A DNA stretch of 9,221 bases, taken from contig CAKTXU010000048.1 in the NCBI GenBank assembly GCA_934630995.1, positions 1-9,221 on the forward strand, in the 5' to 3' direction. Numbering within the stretch: the first letter of the stretch is position 1; every line of letters starts with the position of its first letter. The notes under the pieces were generated by a model. The model was given only the letters and a program-made list of their open reading frames with translations. It ran no database searches and had not been told where the DNA came from. Shown one piece after another: positions 1 to 6,938 of this stretch. The DNA comes from an uncultured Eubacteriales bacterium (GTDB lineage Bacteria > Bacillota > Clostridia > Oscillospirales > Acutalibacteraceae). Position numbers and translations under genes: made by a program.

Positions 1-90
1 CTCAAGGAGTCCCTGGACCGCTATGCCTTCTGCTTCGGCCTCCACGGCCTTACCTCCAAGCTCCTCTTGGCTGCAGGCGTCAGCCGCTGA
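1..90 (+). CDS. 3' end of an unidentified protein gene (partial)
   Basis: Frame 1 is open from the first base and ends in TGA at 88-90, giving 29 residues that begin LKESLDRYAF and end LLLAAGVSR. Third positions are strongly G/C-biased (CTC, AAG, CTG, GAC, GGC), like the other genes here, so it is probably real coding sequence. A hairpin at 124-152 follows 34 bases after the stop, as expected for the end of a transcript. The tail is too short for me to recognise a family, and nothing in it suggests a membrane segment or a catalytic motif. It converges on the anti-sigma gene. Confidence 0.6.
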   Translation, partial: LKESLDRYAFCFGLHGLTSKLLLAAGVSR

Positions 91-123
91 TGGGAGGGAA
101 GCTGGGAGATAGATGAAAATTGA

Positions 124-152
124 AGCCTCCGCATATGTCGTGCGGAGGCTTT
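124..152. terminator. Bidirectional hairpin terminator between convergent genes
   Basis: AGCCTCCGCA at 124-133 pairs perfectly with TGCGGAGGCT at 141-150 around a 7-base loop. On the plus strand the T run is short (150-152). On the minus strand the stem is followed by TCAATTTTCA, a better but interrupted T tract. It lies 34 bases after the plus-strand stop at 90 and 5 bases past the minus-strand stop at 158, so it can serve both converging transcripts. The stem is convincing; terminator function is inferred. Confidence 0.75.
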
Positions 153-157
153 GCGCG

Positions 158-1216
158 TCACTCCTTCAGTTCAATGGACAACTCTCCGTCGGCGGAAAAC
201 TGCAAGGCGATCACGCACTCCCGCACACTGCCGTCCTCATAGGTAACGGCTGCATGGATATTGTCCCGGAGCTGGGCGAGGTCCAGCTCGTCCCGGGTCA
301 TGCCTGAAATCTTATCCAGAATGAGCCAGGACACGGTATCTCCCGGGGAAGCGGTGATGCTTTTGGCCGATACCGTCCCCAGCGGCGGATGCTCCGGGTT
401 CTCAATCTGGATAAATAACGGGTATTTGCCGTTGCTTTCGTCCACATCGGCATAGAGGGTGAAGGCGTTAAAGTCGATAGGCTCCCGGCACTTTTCCAGA
501 AACTCCTCATAGGCCTGAAACCATGCCGCTCCGGTTTTGCCGTCCACTTTTGCAAGCGCATTGGTGTAATACATGTTATAGAAGTGGGCCAGTTCCCCCT
601 CAACCTCCCCTTTGGCGTGCATGGCGTCCAGAATCGCCACCAGCTCGGCCCTGGTGGGACTTTTCCAGTCCTGCATATAGCTCCCGTATTTCTCCAGCGG
701 GACGGGCACACAGGAGTCCGACCACAGAAAATTCCCTTCCTCGTCGTGAAAATAGGTATCGAATTCGCAGAACAGCAGGCCGGTTTCGGAGGTGTAGGTG
801 ATGGACTGTATCCCTTTGCCGCCGATTTGGAAATCCGGGGCTGCCGTGCCGCCGACGACCTCCACCTCCCGGCCGTCCCGCTCTTCGGTGATAAAGAGGA
901 TACTGCTGCCGGAGGGTATCCGGGTGACGACGTTCTTTTTCAGCTTCTCCGTGCCGATGCCCTCGGCATGGGCCTCGATCGTCAGGGCGTCCAGCCAGTA
1001 GACCTCCAGCTTCCCGGTTTCGCTGCTCCGGCGAAGCAGCGGAATCCCCACCAGCAGCGCCAGAACAGCGGCGCAGGCGACGGCCGCCGCCCACACGGGC
1101 CGGCGGTTCGGCCGGCGGGAACGCTGCCTTTTTTGACAACGGCTGATTATCTCCTCCTCCGCCTCTTTATCCAGCATGATGGCGTTCATCGCGTCGATAA
1201 ATGCTTGTTCTTTCAT
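158..1216 (-). CDS. Probable membrane anti-sigma factor partner of the adjacent ECF sigma factor
   Basis: Single-pass membrane protein of 352 residues. The chosen start is the ATG at 1216: it has an AGAAAGGAG ribosome site (1228-1236) at 11-base spacing, whereas the ATG at 1240 would overlap the sigma gene and put that site inside the reading frame. Residues 1-39 are a short charged cytoplasmic segment with a basic stretch (RQRSRRPNRR). Residues about 40-61 form one membrane helix. The remaining roughly 290 residues should lie outside the cell. Its start lies 8 bases after the sigma stop, so the two genes are almost certainly cotranscribed, and this arrangement is the main basis for the anti-sigma call. 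The cytoplasmic part has no HxxxCxxC zinc motif of the RsiW/ZAS type. I do not recognise the outer domain; it has two Cys residues and several acidic stretches. The family is inferred, and a generic sigma-linked membrane sensor is the alternative. Confidence 0.7.
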   Translation of the reverse strand: MKEQAFIDAMNAIMLDKEAEEEIISRCQKRQRSRRPNRRPVWAAAVACAAVLALLVGIPLLRRSSETGKLEVYWLDALTIEAHAEGIGTEKLKKNVVTRIPSGSSILFITEERDGREVEVVGGTAAPDFQIGGKGIQSITYTSETGLLFCEFDTYFHDEEGNFLWSDSCVPVPLEKYGSYMQDWKSPTRAELVAILDAMHAKGEVEGELAHFYNMYYTNALAKVDGKTGAAWFQAYEEFLEKCREPIDFNAFTLYADVDESNGKYPLFIQIENPEHPPLGTVSAKSITASPGDTVSWLILDKISGMTRDELDLAQLRDNIHAAVTYEDGSVRECVIALQFSADGELSIELKE

Positions 1217-1224
1217 AGGACAGC

Positions 1225-1716
1225 TTACTCCTTTCTCCATGCCATTTTCAGCTTCTCCCGCCCCAGCTGCAGCCGCTTGCGCACGGCCGCAGGGGATAGA
1301 TGCAGCAGCCCCGCGATCTCCTCCGTCCGGTAGCCCTGCACATAGTACAGGAGCAGGACGAGCCGGTATTTGACCGGCAGCTGCAGCACCTCCCGGTAGA
1401 CGTCGTGGTAGACGGCCGGGGCACCCAGGTCCTCAATATCCGCTATATCCACATGGCTGTGCCGCAGGCGGAAAAGCCGCATATTCTTGCACAGGTTGGT
1501 GGCTGTTCGGATCAGCCACGCCTTTTGATGTTCCGCGTCCTTTGTGTCGGGGCCCTTCATGATATAGCGCAGGAAGGTTTCCTGCACCGCATCTTCCGCG
1601 TCATAAGAATTACAGAGCATCACGAGACAAACTTTATACAGCATTTGCCCATGTGTGTGGATCAGCAGTTCGATGTCTTCTTCTTTATCAGCCGGCCGGA
1701 CTGATTTTTTCTGCAT
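1225..1716 (-). CDS. ECF-type RNA polymerase sigma factor
   Basis: A 163-residue sigma-70 family protein of the extracytoplasmic function group, redirecting RNA polymerase to a specific promoter set. Region 2 spans about residues 15-82, with the typical run YDAEDAVQETFLRY (38-51) and the following QKAWLIRTATNLCKN (64-78), the core-binding and -10 recognition part. Region 4 spans about 104-158: LPVKYRLVLLLYYVQGY leads into a helix-turn-helix, TEEIAGLLHLSPAAVRKRL, that reads the -35. The length suits the family, which lacks region 3. The start at 1716 is chosen because GAGGAGGG (1723-1731) lies at ideal spacing; a longer in-frame start at 1758 would read through that ribosome site. The gene directly precedes a membrane protein gene, the classic sigma/anti-sigma pair. 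I could not place a clear sigma-A or ECF promoter upstream. The subgroup is not assigned. Confidence 0.93.
   Translation of the reverse strand: MQKKSVRPADKEEDIELLIHTHGQMLYKVCLVMLCNSYDAEDAVQETFLRYIMKGPDTKDAEHQKAWLIRTATNLCKNMRLFRLRHSHVDIADIEDLGAPAVYHDVYREVLQLPVKYRLVLLLYYVQGYRTEEIAGLLHLSPAAVRKRLQLGREKLKMAWRKE
1228..1236 (-). promoter_or_regulatory. Ribosome binding site deciding the anti-sigma start
   Basis: The minus strand reads AGAAAGGAG, followed by 11 bases and then ATG at 1216. The site overlaps the end region of the sigma gene, whose stop is at 1225-1227, consistent with coupled translation. It favours the 1216 start over the in-frame ATG at 1240. Confidence 0.65.
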
Positions 1717-1722
1717 CCATTT

Positions 1723-1731
1723 CCCTCCTCT
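1723..1731 (-). promoter_or_regulatory. Strong ribosome binding site of the sigma factor gene
   Basis: The minus strand reads GAGAGGAGG and continues GAAATGG ahead of the ATG at 1716. The near-perfect anti-16S match at short spacing fixes the start at 1716. The ATG at 1720 is out of frame. Confidence 0.8.
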
Positions 1732-1762
1732 CACTATAAACACAACGGGGAAAGGCATTTTG

Positions 1763-1776
1763 TGAAATTTATTTCA
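1763..1776. promoter_or_regulatory. Perfect 14-bp palindrome upstream of the sigma gene, possible operator
   Basis: TGAAAT and ATTTCA are perfect inverted copies around a TT centre. The site lies 46 bases upstream of the sigma start, in the probable promoter region. It could bind a dimeric regulator, or the minus-strand TGAAAT could be part of an ECF -35 (SigW-type promoters use TGAAAC). No matching -10 was found at the usual 16-base spacing, so the function is unassigned. Confidence 0.35.
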
Positions 1777-1909
1777 GTCCATTTTCTTTGTAATTATGAG
1801 CGATATACGGCTCCTGCCGGAAACAAGCAAAGGGTTATTTGCATCTTTTACCGGATTTCATTGTACCGGCAAGCTGGACGAGTGCATTTTCGCTTGCGCA
1901 GCCTATCGC

Positions 1910-1947
1910 AAAAGGGTATCCCGGCTTGAGCGCGGGATACCCTTTTT
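1910..1947. terminator. Intrinsic terminator downstream of the permease operon
   Basis: AAAAGGGTATCCCG (1910-1923) pairs with CGGGATACCCTTTT (1933-1946) around a 9-base loop. Reading the minus strand, the stem ends in CCC followed by TTTT, 61 bases past the TSUP stop at 2008. Reading the plus strand it ends in TTTTT. It is the only strong terminator-like structure between the two minus-strand operons, so it most likely ends the cls-TSUP transcript. Confidence 0.85.
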
Positions 1948-2007
1948 CGATAGTGTCTCTGTTTTTCCGGAAGTCTCGATTCAACCGGTGCCAGCACGAT
2001 AATCGTA

Positions 2008-2781
2008 TTATGGCTTGAAGAAATTGACCGCCAGAATCACAATGCCAAGGGCCGCAAGGACGACACCGGTGGCCCGGTTGAGGACCAGGGGACTGGCCTT
2101 GTTTGCAAAGCGGGCGGCTATCTGGGCCCATAACAGGGTAAAGAGGACACAGAGCACCAGGACCGACCAGTCGGGCATTCCCCCGATGACGAAATGGGAT
2201 GCCGCACCGGTCAAAGCGGTAAAGGCCATGATGAAAACGCTGGTGCCTACGGCGGTTTTCAGCTCGTAGCCCAGCACAACGGTGAGGATGAGCAGCATCA
2301 TCATCCCGCCGCCGGCGCCGACAAAGCCGCAGATGAAGCCCACCAGCGCCCCGCAGAGAACCGACTGGACAAACCGCTTCTTCGCAGAGACGGCGGTCAT
2401 GGACTCCTTGGTGGTCATGACCGGCCTGACGATGAATTTGATGCCCAGCAGCAGGGTCATAAAGGTGGAGAAGGTTCCCATCGCGGTATTGGGCACCAGG
2501 CTGGAGACAAGACTTCCCACCAGGGTGAAGGCCAGCACGGCGGCCATCATGACCAGCCCGTTTTTCACATCGAGGTTTTTATGTTTGCCGTAGGTGTAGG
2601 CAGAGGCGGCGCTGGCCAGCACGTCGGAGGCCAGGGCGATACCCACCGCCTGATAGGCGGGCATCCCCAAAAAGGTGATGAGCATGGGGCTTATCACCGC
2701 CGCGGCGCTCATCCCGGCAAAGCCGGTACCCAGGCCCGCGCCCAGTCCGGCGAAAAAGCAGACGAGGAGTTTTACCAGCAT
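2008..2781 (-). CDS. TSUP-family (TauE/SafE, DUF81) membrane permease
   Basis: A 257-residue very hydrophobic protein with about eight membrane helices and the two-half architecture of the TSUP family, which exports or imports sulfite, sulfoacetate, thiosulfate or related anions. The first half opens with a glycine-rich helix, GLGAGLGTGFAGM (12-24), and the second with its counterpart GALVGFICGFVGAGGGM (144-160). The length is typical. The start at 2781 has an AAAGGCGG-like ribosome site about 9 bases upstream. It begins 27 bases after the cls stop, so it is probably the second gene of that operon, ended by the terminator at 1910-1947. The substrate cannot be read from sequence: there are no sulfur-metabolism neighbours, and a link with cardiolipin synthesis is not obvious. 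Confidence 0.88.
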   Translation of the reverse strand: MLVKLLVCFFAGLGAGLGTGFAGMSAAAVISPMLITFLGMPAYQAVGIALASDVLASAASAYTYGKHKNLDVKNGLVMMAAVLAFTLVGSLVSSLVPNTAMGTFSTFMTLLLGIKFIVRPVMTTKESMTAVSAKKRFVQSVLCGALVGFICGFVGAGGGMMMLLILTVVLGYELKTAVGTSVFIMAFTALTGAASHFVIGGMPDWSVLVLCVLFTLLWAQIAARFANKASPLVLNRATGVVLAALGIVILAVNFFKP

Positions 2782-2808
2782 CGAAACAGCCGCCTTTCGG
2801 GGAATTGC

Positions 2809-4380
2809 TTACATCATGGGGGAAAACAGATTGAACAGGGAACCCAGCAGCCGCTTGTACCAGGGCTGGGCCGCCACCTCAGCCAGGGTCATCTCGTGGG
2901 AGACGGCCATGGTGGACTCGATATCCCTCTTGACATCGGACACCACCGGCGCGCCACAGAAAAACACGCCGTTTTCATAGTGGAGAAACAGGCTGCGGAA
3001 ATCCAGGTTGACCGACCCGACGGTGGCGCAAGTATCGTCCATGACCAGCAGCTTGCCGTGGATAAAGCCGGGGGTGTATTCGTATATGCGCACGCCGTTT
3101 TCCAGCAGATGCCGGTAGTTGTGCCGGTTGACCAGCCCCACATACCAGTGATCGGGAATGGCGGGAGTGATGATGCGCACATCCACGCCTCCCCGGGCGG
3201 CACGGCAGAAAACCTCGCTGATCTCCTGATCGATGACGAGATACGGGGAGGTCAGCCAGATATACTCCCTAGCCCCCGTGACGCAGCGGCAGATAAGATC
3301 CAGCGCCGGATTGTCCGGATTGTTGGCCGGACCGTCGGCGTAGGGCTGCACATAGCCGGCGCCCGCGGCCGGCGCTTCGACAAAATAGGCACTGTGATCG
3401 GATTCCGCGTTGTGGGTGGCGATATCCCACATCTGGAAGAAAATGACCGACAGGCTGCGCACAGCCGTCCCCTCCAGCCTGACCCCCACATCCTTCCAGT
3501 GTCCCAGCTTGGAATCGACGTTGATGTATTCGTCGGCGATGTTGACACCGCCGGTGTAACCCACCTGTCCGTCGATGACGGCGATTTTCTGGTGATTGCG
3601 GTAGTTGAGATAAAAGCTGGAAACAAAACGGTGAGCGGGGCTGAAGACAGCGGTTTGAATTCCTTCGGCGCGCAGCACCCGGTCATAATCGTTGGGAATC
3701 TTGAAAAAGCAGCCCACGTCGTCGTAGAGCAGCCGTACCTCCACCCCCTCAGCGGCCTTCCTCCGGAGGATCTCGTGCAGGCGATCCCACAGTACGCCGT
3801 TAGCCAGAATGAAATATTCCATCAAAATGAACCGGGTGGCGCTCTCCAGATCGGAGGCCAGCTTTTCGAAATACGCCTCCCCGATGGGAAAATACGATGC
3901 GGCGGTATCTCCGTATACGGGGTAGCCCGCCGTTCGGAGCCCCGTCATATAAGGGGCGTCGGCGGGATGCTCCCGCCGGAAAGCCGCCGCGGACACCCCG
4001 TCGTCCGGAAGGCTGGCGAAGCCGGTGGCGTATGCTCTGGCGATACCGCCTCTTTCCCGCTTGTTGAAGTCCACCCGGCCCCAGGCCAGATAGAGCAGCA
4101 GGCCGACGATGGGCACCGTCAGCACGATGATAATCCAAGCTACGCGGTAAGCGGCGCTGTCGTATTTATTAAACAGGCGGAAAACAACGACGGCGGCAGC
4201 CACGTCCAGCGCAATATAGACCGGTACCGCCACCTGCCGCAGAAAATAACTGATAAACAGCATAATGGCCACCTGCAGCAGCAGGGCCAGGCCGATTACG
4301 CCGATACGCACCGCCGTCCCCAGAGTGCCGTTGCTGTCGGCGCCGTTTTTCTTTCTGACTTCCCCGCCTTTTTCCGTCAT
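2809..4380 (-). CDS. cls: Cardiolipin synthase (phospholipase D superfamily)
   Basis: A 523-residue membrane enzyme that joins two phosphatidylglycerol molecules to form cardiolipin and glycerol. The N-terminus carries hydrophobic segments at about 25-46, 51-70 and 81-100, then two phospholipase D domains. Both HKD motifs are intact: HQKIAVID at 263-270 (H263, K265, D270), followed by GGVN, and HGKLLVMD at 441-448 (H441, K443, D448), followed by GSVNLDFRS. The length, and the three hydrophobic segments where many family members have two, are close to the usual clostridial bacterial Cls. The start at 4380 has AGAAGG six bases upstream. It lies about 41 bases after the predicted transcription start of a near-consensus promoter (4429-4457). 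A TSUP permease gene follows at 27 bases. Another phosphatidyl-transferring activity within the same superfamily is possible but less likely. Confidence 0.92.
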   Translation of the reverse strand: MTEKGGEVRKKNGADSNGTLGTAVRIGVIGLALLLQVAIMLFISYFLRQVAVPVYIALDVAAAVVVFRLFNKYDSAAYRVAWIIIVLTVPIVGLLLYLAWGRVDFNKRERGGIARAYATGFASLPDDGVSAAAFRREHPADAPYMTGLRTAGYPVYGDTAASYFPIGEAYFEKLASDLESATRFILMEYFILANGVLWDRLHEILRRKAAEGVEVRLLYDDVGCFFKIPNDYDRVLRAEGIQTAVFSPAHRFVSSFYLNYRNHQKIAVIDGQVGYTGGVNIADEYINVDSKLGHWKDVGVRLEGTAVRSLSVIFFQMWDIATHNAESDHSAYFVEAPAAGAGYVQPYADGPANNPDNPALDLICRCVTGAREYIWLTSPYLVIDQEISEVFCRAARGGVDVRIITPAIPDHWYVGLVNRHNYRHLLENGVRIYEYTPGFIHGKLLVMDDTCATVGSVNLDFRSLFLHYENGVFFCGAPVVSDVKRDIESTMAVSHEMTLAEVAAQPWYKRLLGSLFNLFSPMM

Positions 4381-4428
4381 GGCGCGCCTTCTCTCCGCCG
4401 CCCGCTGGCGTGGACGGCTTATAGCGCC

Positions 4429-4457
4429 AGTATAGCATCAGGCCGTCTCCCTGTCAA
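4429..4457 (-). promoter_or_regulatory. Near-consensus sigma-70-type promoter for the cls-TSUP operon
   Basis: The minus strand reads TTGACA at 4457-4452 (6 of 6), a 17-base spacer, and TATACT at 4434-4429 (5 of 6), preceded by TGC, which gives an extended -10. The predicted start near 4422 leaves a leader of about 41 bases before the cls ATG. The spacer coincides with one arm of the inverted repeat at 4437-4474, and the -35 lies in its loop. It is the best promoter match in the window. Confidence 0.82.
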
Positions 4458-4474
4458 ACAGGAGACGGCCTGAT
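4437..4474. repeat. 14-bp inverted repeat after the beta-helix gene, possible terminator overlapping the cls promoter
   Basis: ATCAGGCCGTCTCC (4437-4450) pairs perfectly with GGAGACGGCCTGAT (4461-4474) around a 10-base loop. It starts 10 bases beyond the beta-helix stop codon, a typical terminator position, but neither strand has a T run after the stem, so it is not a canonical intrinsic terminator. The 4437-4450 arm fills most of the spacer of the minus-strand promoter at 4429-4457. It could terminate the upstream operon, act as an operator, or both. Confidence 0.7.
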
Positions 4475-4484
4475 AGAGGCATCG

Positions 4485-6893
4485 TCAGGACACGGTCGGC
4501 TCGTCTTTCTGTCCGATGGTCAGACGGTTGTAGAACCGAACCGCGGCTCCCGCGCCGGCGTGGTAGGAGGCGCCGTTGTACCGCATCATATTGACGGCGG
4601 TGAGGCTGCCCCCGCCGATATCCAGCATGGGCTGTCCGCTGCCGATATTGTCTGCCCCAATGTTGAGGAGGAGGGTTTCCGCGCTGGTTTTACTGACCAG
4701 AAAATTTTTCACCCCGTAGGCAAAGGTGTTGAGCACCGTCTCATTCTGCGCCCCCTCCAGCCGCAGGAATTCGCAGCGCGCCCGGGTGACGGCGTTCATG
4801 GTTTCGGCCTGGATATCCCTCTCGTTGGTGGGCCAGCCGGGGAAGCGGCAGCCGTCGCGGTAAAGCATGTTCGCGTTCATCAGGCAGCCCTCGATGAGGC
4901 CGCCCTTTCCACCAGCCGCGATGGCGTTTTGATAGCAGCACGAGACGAATTTTTTGATGAAATGGCCGTCGCAGCCCCGGAAATCGATTCCGTAATACCC
5001 GCCCGACACGGCGCAGTTGACAGCGTATACCCCGGGGGCCGATCCGCGCACGGTATAAGGATAGGAAACGATGCCCGCCTTGATCCCGTTTTCCGGGTAG
5101 ATAAAGCGCACCCCGCGGATTCCCGCGTTTTTTCCAGCTAGAGTGACCAGCGCCGCCGCGGATTCGGGGCTGACAGATCCCCGGCCGTAATAGGCGAGAA
5201 TCAGAGTGCCCAGGCTGCTGCCACCCTGCTCCCGGGTGGGAACGGAGGAGCAGCCCCGCAGTTCCACCCCGGCGGGAACGGTTACGGGAGCATCCAGACG
5301 GTATTTCCCGGCAGGAAGATACACCACGCCGCCCCCGGATTTCCCCGCTTTATCTAGGGCGGCCTGCAGCTTGTCGCTGATATCGGCCTTTCCTTTTTTG
5401 TCCCCGTCGGCCACAGCCACGGGGAAGAGAACGGCCTTGGGCTTGGGCGCACTCCTGTCCAGCTCCGCCCCATAAGCGGAGAGGGAGGCGTCCTCCCGGC
5501 TGACCGCCCCGGAGACGGCCCCTTCCAGGATCACGCCGGCCAGCTTGACCAGCCCGTTCGTATTATTGCGCACCGCCGCCTCGCTGCCGGAGAGGCGGCT
5601 TCTGGCAAGAATCGTCCCCCAGCGGGGATCCAAATCATCGGCCAGCAGAGCGATGCCGCAGTTTTCGGCTGTGACATCGGTGAAGGAGCCGGCAAATTGG
5701 ATGCGCTTGCCCTTGACCAAATGGATGCCGGTCTTGAAGCTGTCCAGACTGGCGCCGGCGAACTCCGTCCATTCCAAATCCCCCAGCACCAACCCTTCGG
5801 CATGCCGCCGGGTATAGGCATCCAGCGCCGTCCTATCGGCCCGTCTGAACCCCGCCCCTGCCTCAGCCCAGTATTTGCCGCTGAAGCTCACGTTTTTCCA
5901 GGTGCCCACGTCGGCCTGATTGTAGGCTTCGGCGCCCCGGTAGAGGAACGTCCCCTTGAGGGTATCCACCGTCAGCATTTCATGGGCAGTGGTCTCCTGC
6001 ACACAGGCACCCAGTCCCCGATAGCCGTTGATCACCGTGCAGTTCTGGACGCTCTGAAGCATATAACCGTCTCCCAGGCCGCGGACATAAAAGGTGAAGG
6101 GATAGGGCTTCACATCATCCAGGGTCTGGTTGGGATAATAGACCGTCAGCCCCAGGACCCCGGCGCTGCCGCCGATGTCCAGCAGGGCGGGCAGAGCCGT
6201 GTCGGAGCTAGCCACATCGGCCAGAAGAACGGTGCCGTAGTCCGTTCCCTCGTCCGGATCCTGCCAATCCCCCCGAAGGGTGACGAAAGCGGGGATCCGC
6301 AGGCCCGACTGCAACAAATACTTCCCCGCCGGGAGAAAGACGGTGCCGCCTCCCTGCCGTGCGCAGTCGTTGAGGGCGGTCTGGATGACGGCTGCGCAGT
6401 CGGCCTGCCCGGTGGGATCGGCATTGTAGGGGGCGTCGGTGGCCACCAGGTCGGCCACTACCACGTCTTCGGTGGGATAACGCGTTTCGACAATCCGGGG
6501 AACCGAGGGGGACGGCTCCGGCTGGGAGGAGGACGGCGGCAAGGAAGAGGGTCCCGAGGAAACGCCGCCCGAGGCTTCTCCATTTGAGGAGGCCGTGCCG
6601 CCCGGAGAGGTGCTGCCGGAACCGGTGACAGTGCCCGACGAAGCCTGACCGGGTCCGGCGGGTATACCGTCGCTCCCAGGCAACAGCCACACCGCCAGGC
6701 CGATCAGCACCGCCAGCAGGATCGTCCCGCCGCCAATGAACAGACCGAGGCGCCGCCGCCGTTGCATCACGGCCTCTCCGGTCTCGGCGACGCCCGTATC
6801 CGGAGCCGCGCCGTCGGTACGACCCGTTTCCTCCCCCGGCGTTTTTCTGTCTTCCGGCTCCTCCGGAGGCGTTGCGTGCCTATTTTCCGTCAT
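4485..6893 (-). CDS. Membrane-anchored protein with two tandem pectate-lyase-3-type beta-helix modules
   Basis: An 802-residue protein. The start at 6893 has GGAGGA (6901-6906) seven bases away; an ATG at 6908 is in frame, but it overlaps that site. Residues 1-43 are charged and proline-rich, presumably cytoplasmic. RRRR precedes one membrane helix (about 49-71), so the rest should be extracytoplasmic. Residues about 76-130 form a Ser/Gly/Pro linker. Two right-handed beta-helix modules of the Pectate_lyase_3/GH55-like kind follow, at about 138-475 and 488-770. Each starts with the family signature: GGGTVFLPAGKYLL near 182-195 and GGGVVYLPAGKYRL near 520-533, both preceded by an AIQ/LQAAL-type helix and followed by a VTLRG or VELRG turn. 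Repeated YPYT..VRG and NC segments also match between modules. There is no cleavable signal or sortase motif. GH55 beta-1,3-glucanases have a similar two-module plan, but I cannot identify catalytic residues, so the substrate (glucan, pectin or other polysaccharide) stays open. It lies 45 bases after the GH92 gene with no terminator between. Confidence 0.8.
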   Translation of the reverse strand: MTENRHATPPEEPEDRKTPGEETGRTDGAAPDTGVAETGEAVMQRRRRLGLFIGGGTILLAVLIGLAVWLLPGSDGIPAGPGQASSGTVTGSGSTSPGGTASSNGEASGGVSSGPSSLPPSSSQPEPSPSVPRIVETRYPTEDVVVADLVATDAPYNADPTGQADCAAVIQTALNDCARQGGGTVFLPAGKYLLQSGLRIPAFVTLRGDWQDPDEGTDYGTVLLADVASSDTALPALLDIGGSAGVLGLTVYYPNQTLDDVKPYPFTFYVRGLGDGYMLQSVQNCTVINGYRGLGACVQETTAHEMLTVDTLKGTFLYRGAEAYNQADVGTWKNVSFSGKYWAEAGAGFRRADRTALDAYTRRHAEGLVLGDLEWTEFAGASLDSFKTGIHLVKGKRIQFAGSFTDVTAENCGIALLADDLDPRWGTILARSRLSGSEAAVRNNTNGLVKLAGVILEGAVSGAVSREDASLSAYGAELDRSAPKPKAVLFPVAVADGDKKGKADISDKLQAALDKAGKSGGGVVYLPAGKYRLDAPVTVPAGVELRGCSSVPTREQGGSSLGTLILAYYGRGSVSPESAAALVTLAGKNAGIRGVRFIYPENGIKAGIVSYPYTVRGSAPGVYAVNCAVSGGYYGIDFRGCDGHFIKKFVSCCYQNAIAAGGKGGLIEGCLMNANMLYRDGCRFPGWPTNERDIQAETMNAVTRARCEFLRLEGAQNETVLNTFAYGVKNFLVSKTSAETLLLNIGADNIGSGQPMLDIGGGSLTAVNMMRYNGASYHAGAGAAVRFYNRLTIGQKDEPTVS

Positions 6894-6900
6894 ACCGCCT

Positions 6901-6906
6901 TCCTCC
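6901..6906 (-). promoter_or_regulatory. Ribosome binding site deciding the beta-helix protein start
   Basis: The minus strand reads GGAGGA, then 7 bases, then ATG at 6893. The alternative ATG at 6908 overlaps this site and has only a weak GGAAG further upstream, so 6893 is preferred. Confidence 0.7.
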
Positions 6907-6938
6907 ATTCCACTATCTTCCGAAAACCAAAACTATCC

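Larger units (their letters stand above)
1717..2007. other. Intergenic region between the sigma gene and the TSUP permease gene
   Basis: This stretch holds the ribosome site of the sigma gene, a 14-bp palindrome (1763-1776) and the terminator of the permease operon (1910-1947). It is visibly more AT-rich near 1735-1860 than the genes on either side. A 68-codon plus-strand frame (1796-2002) crosses it but lacks a ribosome site and runs through the terminator, so I do not call it a gene. No RNA gene was recognised. Confidence 0.7.

Noticed and set aside
584..1333. A 249-codon plus-strand frame opposite the anti-sigma gene
   Set aside because: It overlaps both sigma and anti-sigma genes in antisense and has no start signal or domain.
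1735..1741. TATAGT on the minus strand as a -10 for the sigma gene
   Set aside because: Transcription would begin inside the ribosome binding site, and no acceptable -35 lies 17 bases upstream.
1796..2002. A 68-codon plus-strand frame in the sigma-permease intergenic region
   Set aside because: No ribosome site precedes its ATG, it runs straight through the strong terminator hairpin at 1910-1947, and its sequence resembles nothing known.
2194..4473. A 759-codon plus-strand open frame opposite cls and the permease gene
   Set aside because: It is fully antisense to two well-supported genes with intact motifs, and its translation is rich in His, Gly, Gln and Asp with no recognisable domain. 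GC-rich codon bias on the minus strand explains the lack of stops.
5697..6587. A 296-codon plus-strand open frame opposite the beta-helix gene
   Set aside because: Antisense shadow of the first beta-helix module and linker; there is no ribosome site or recognisable protein pattern.
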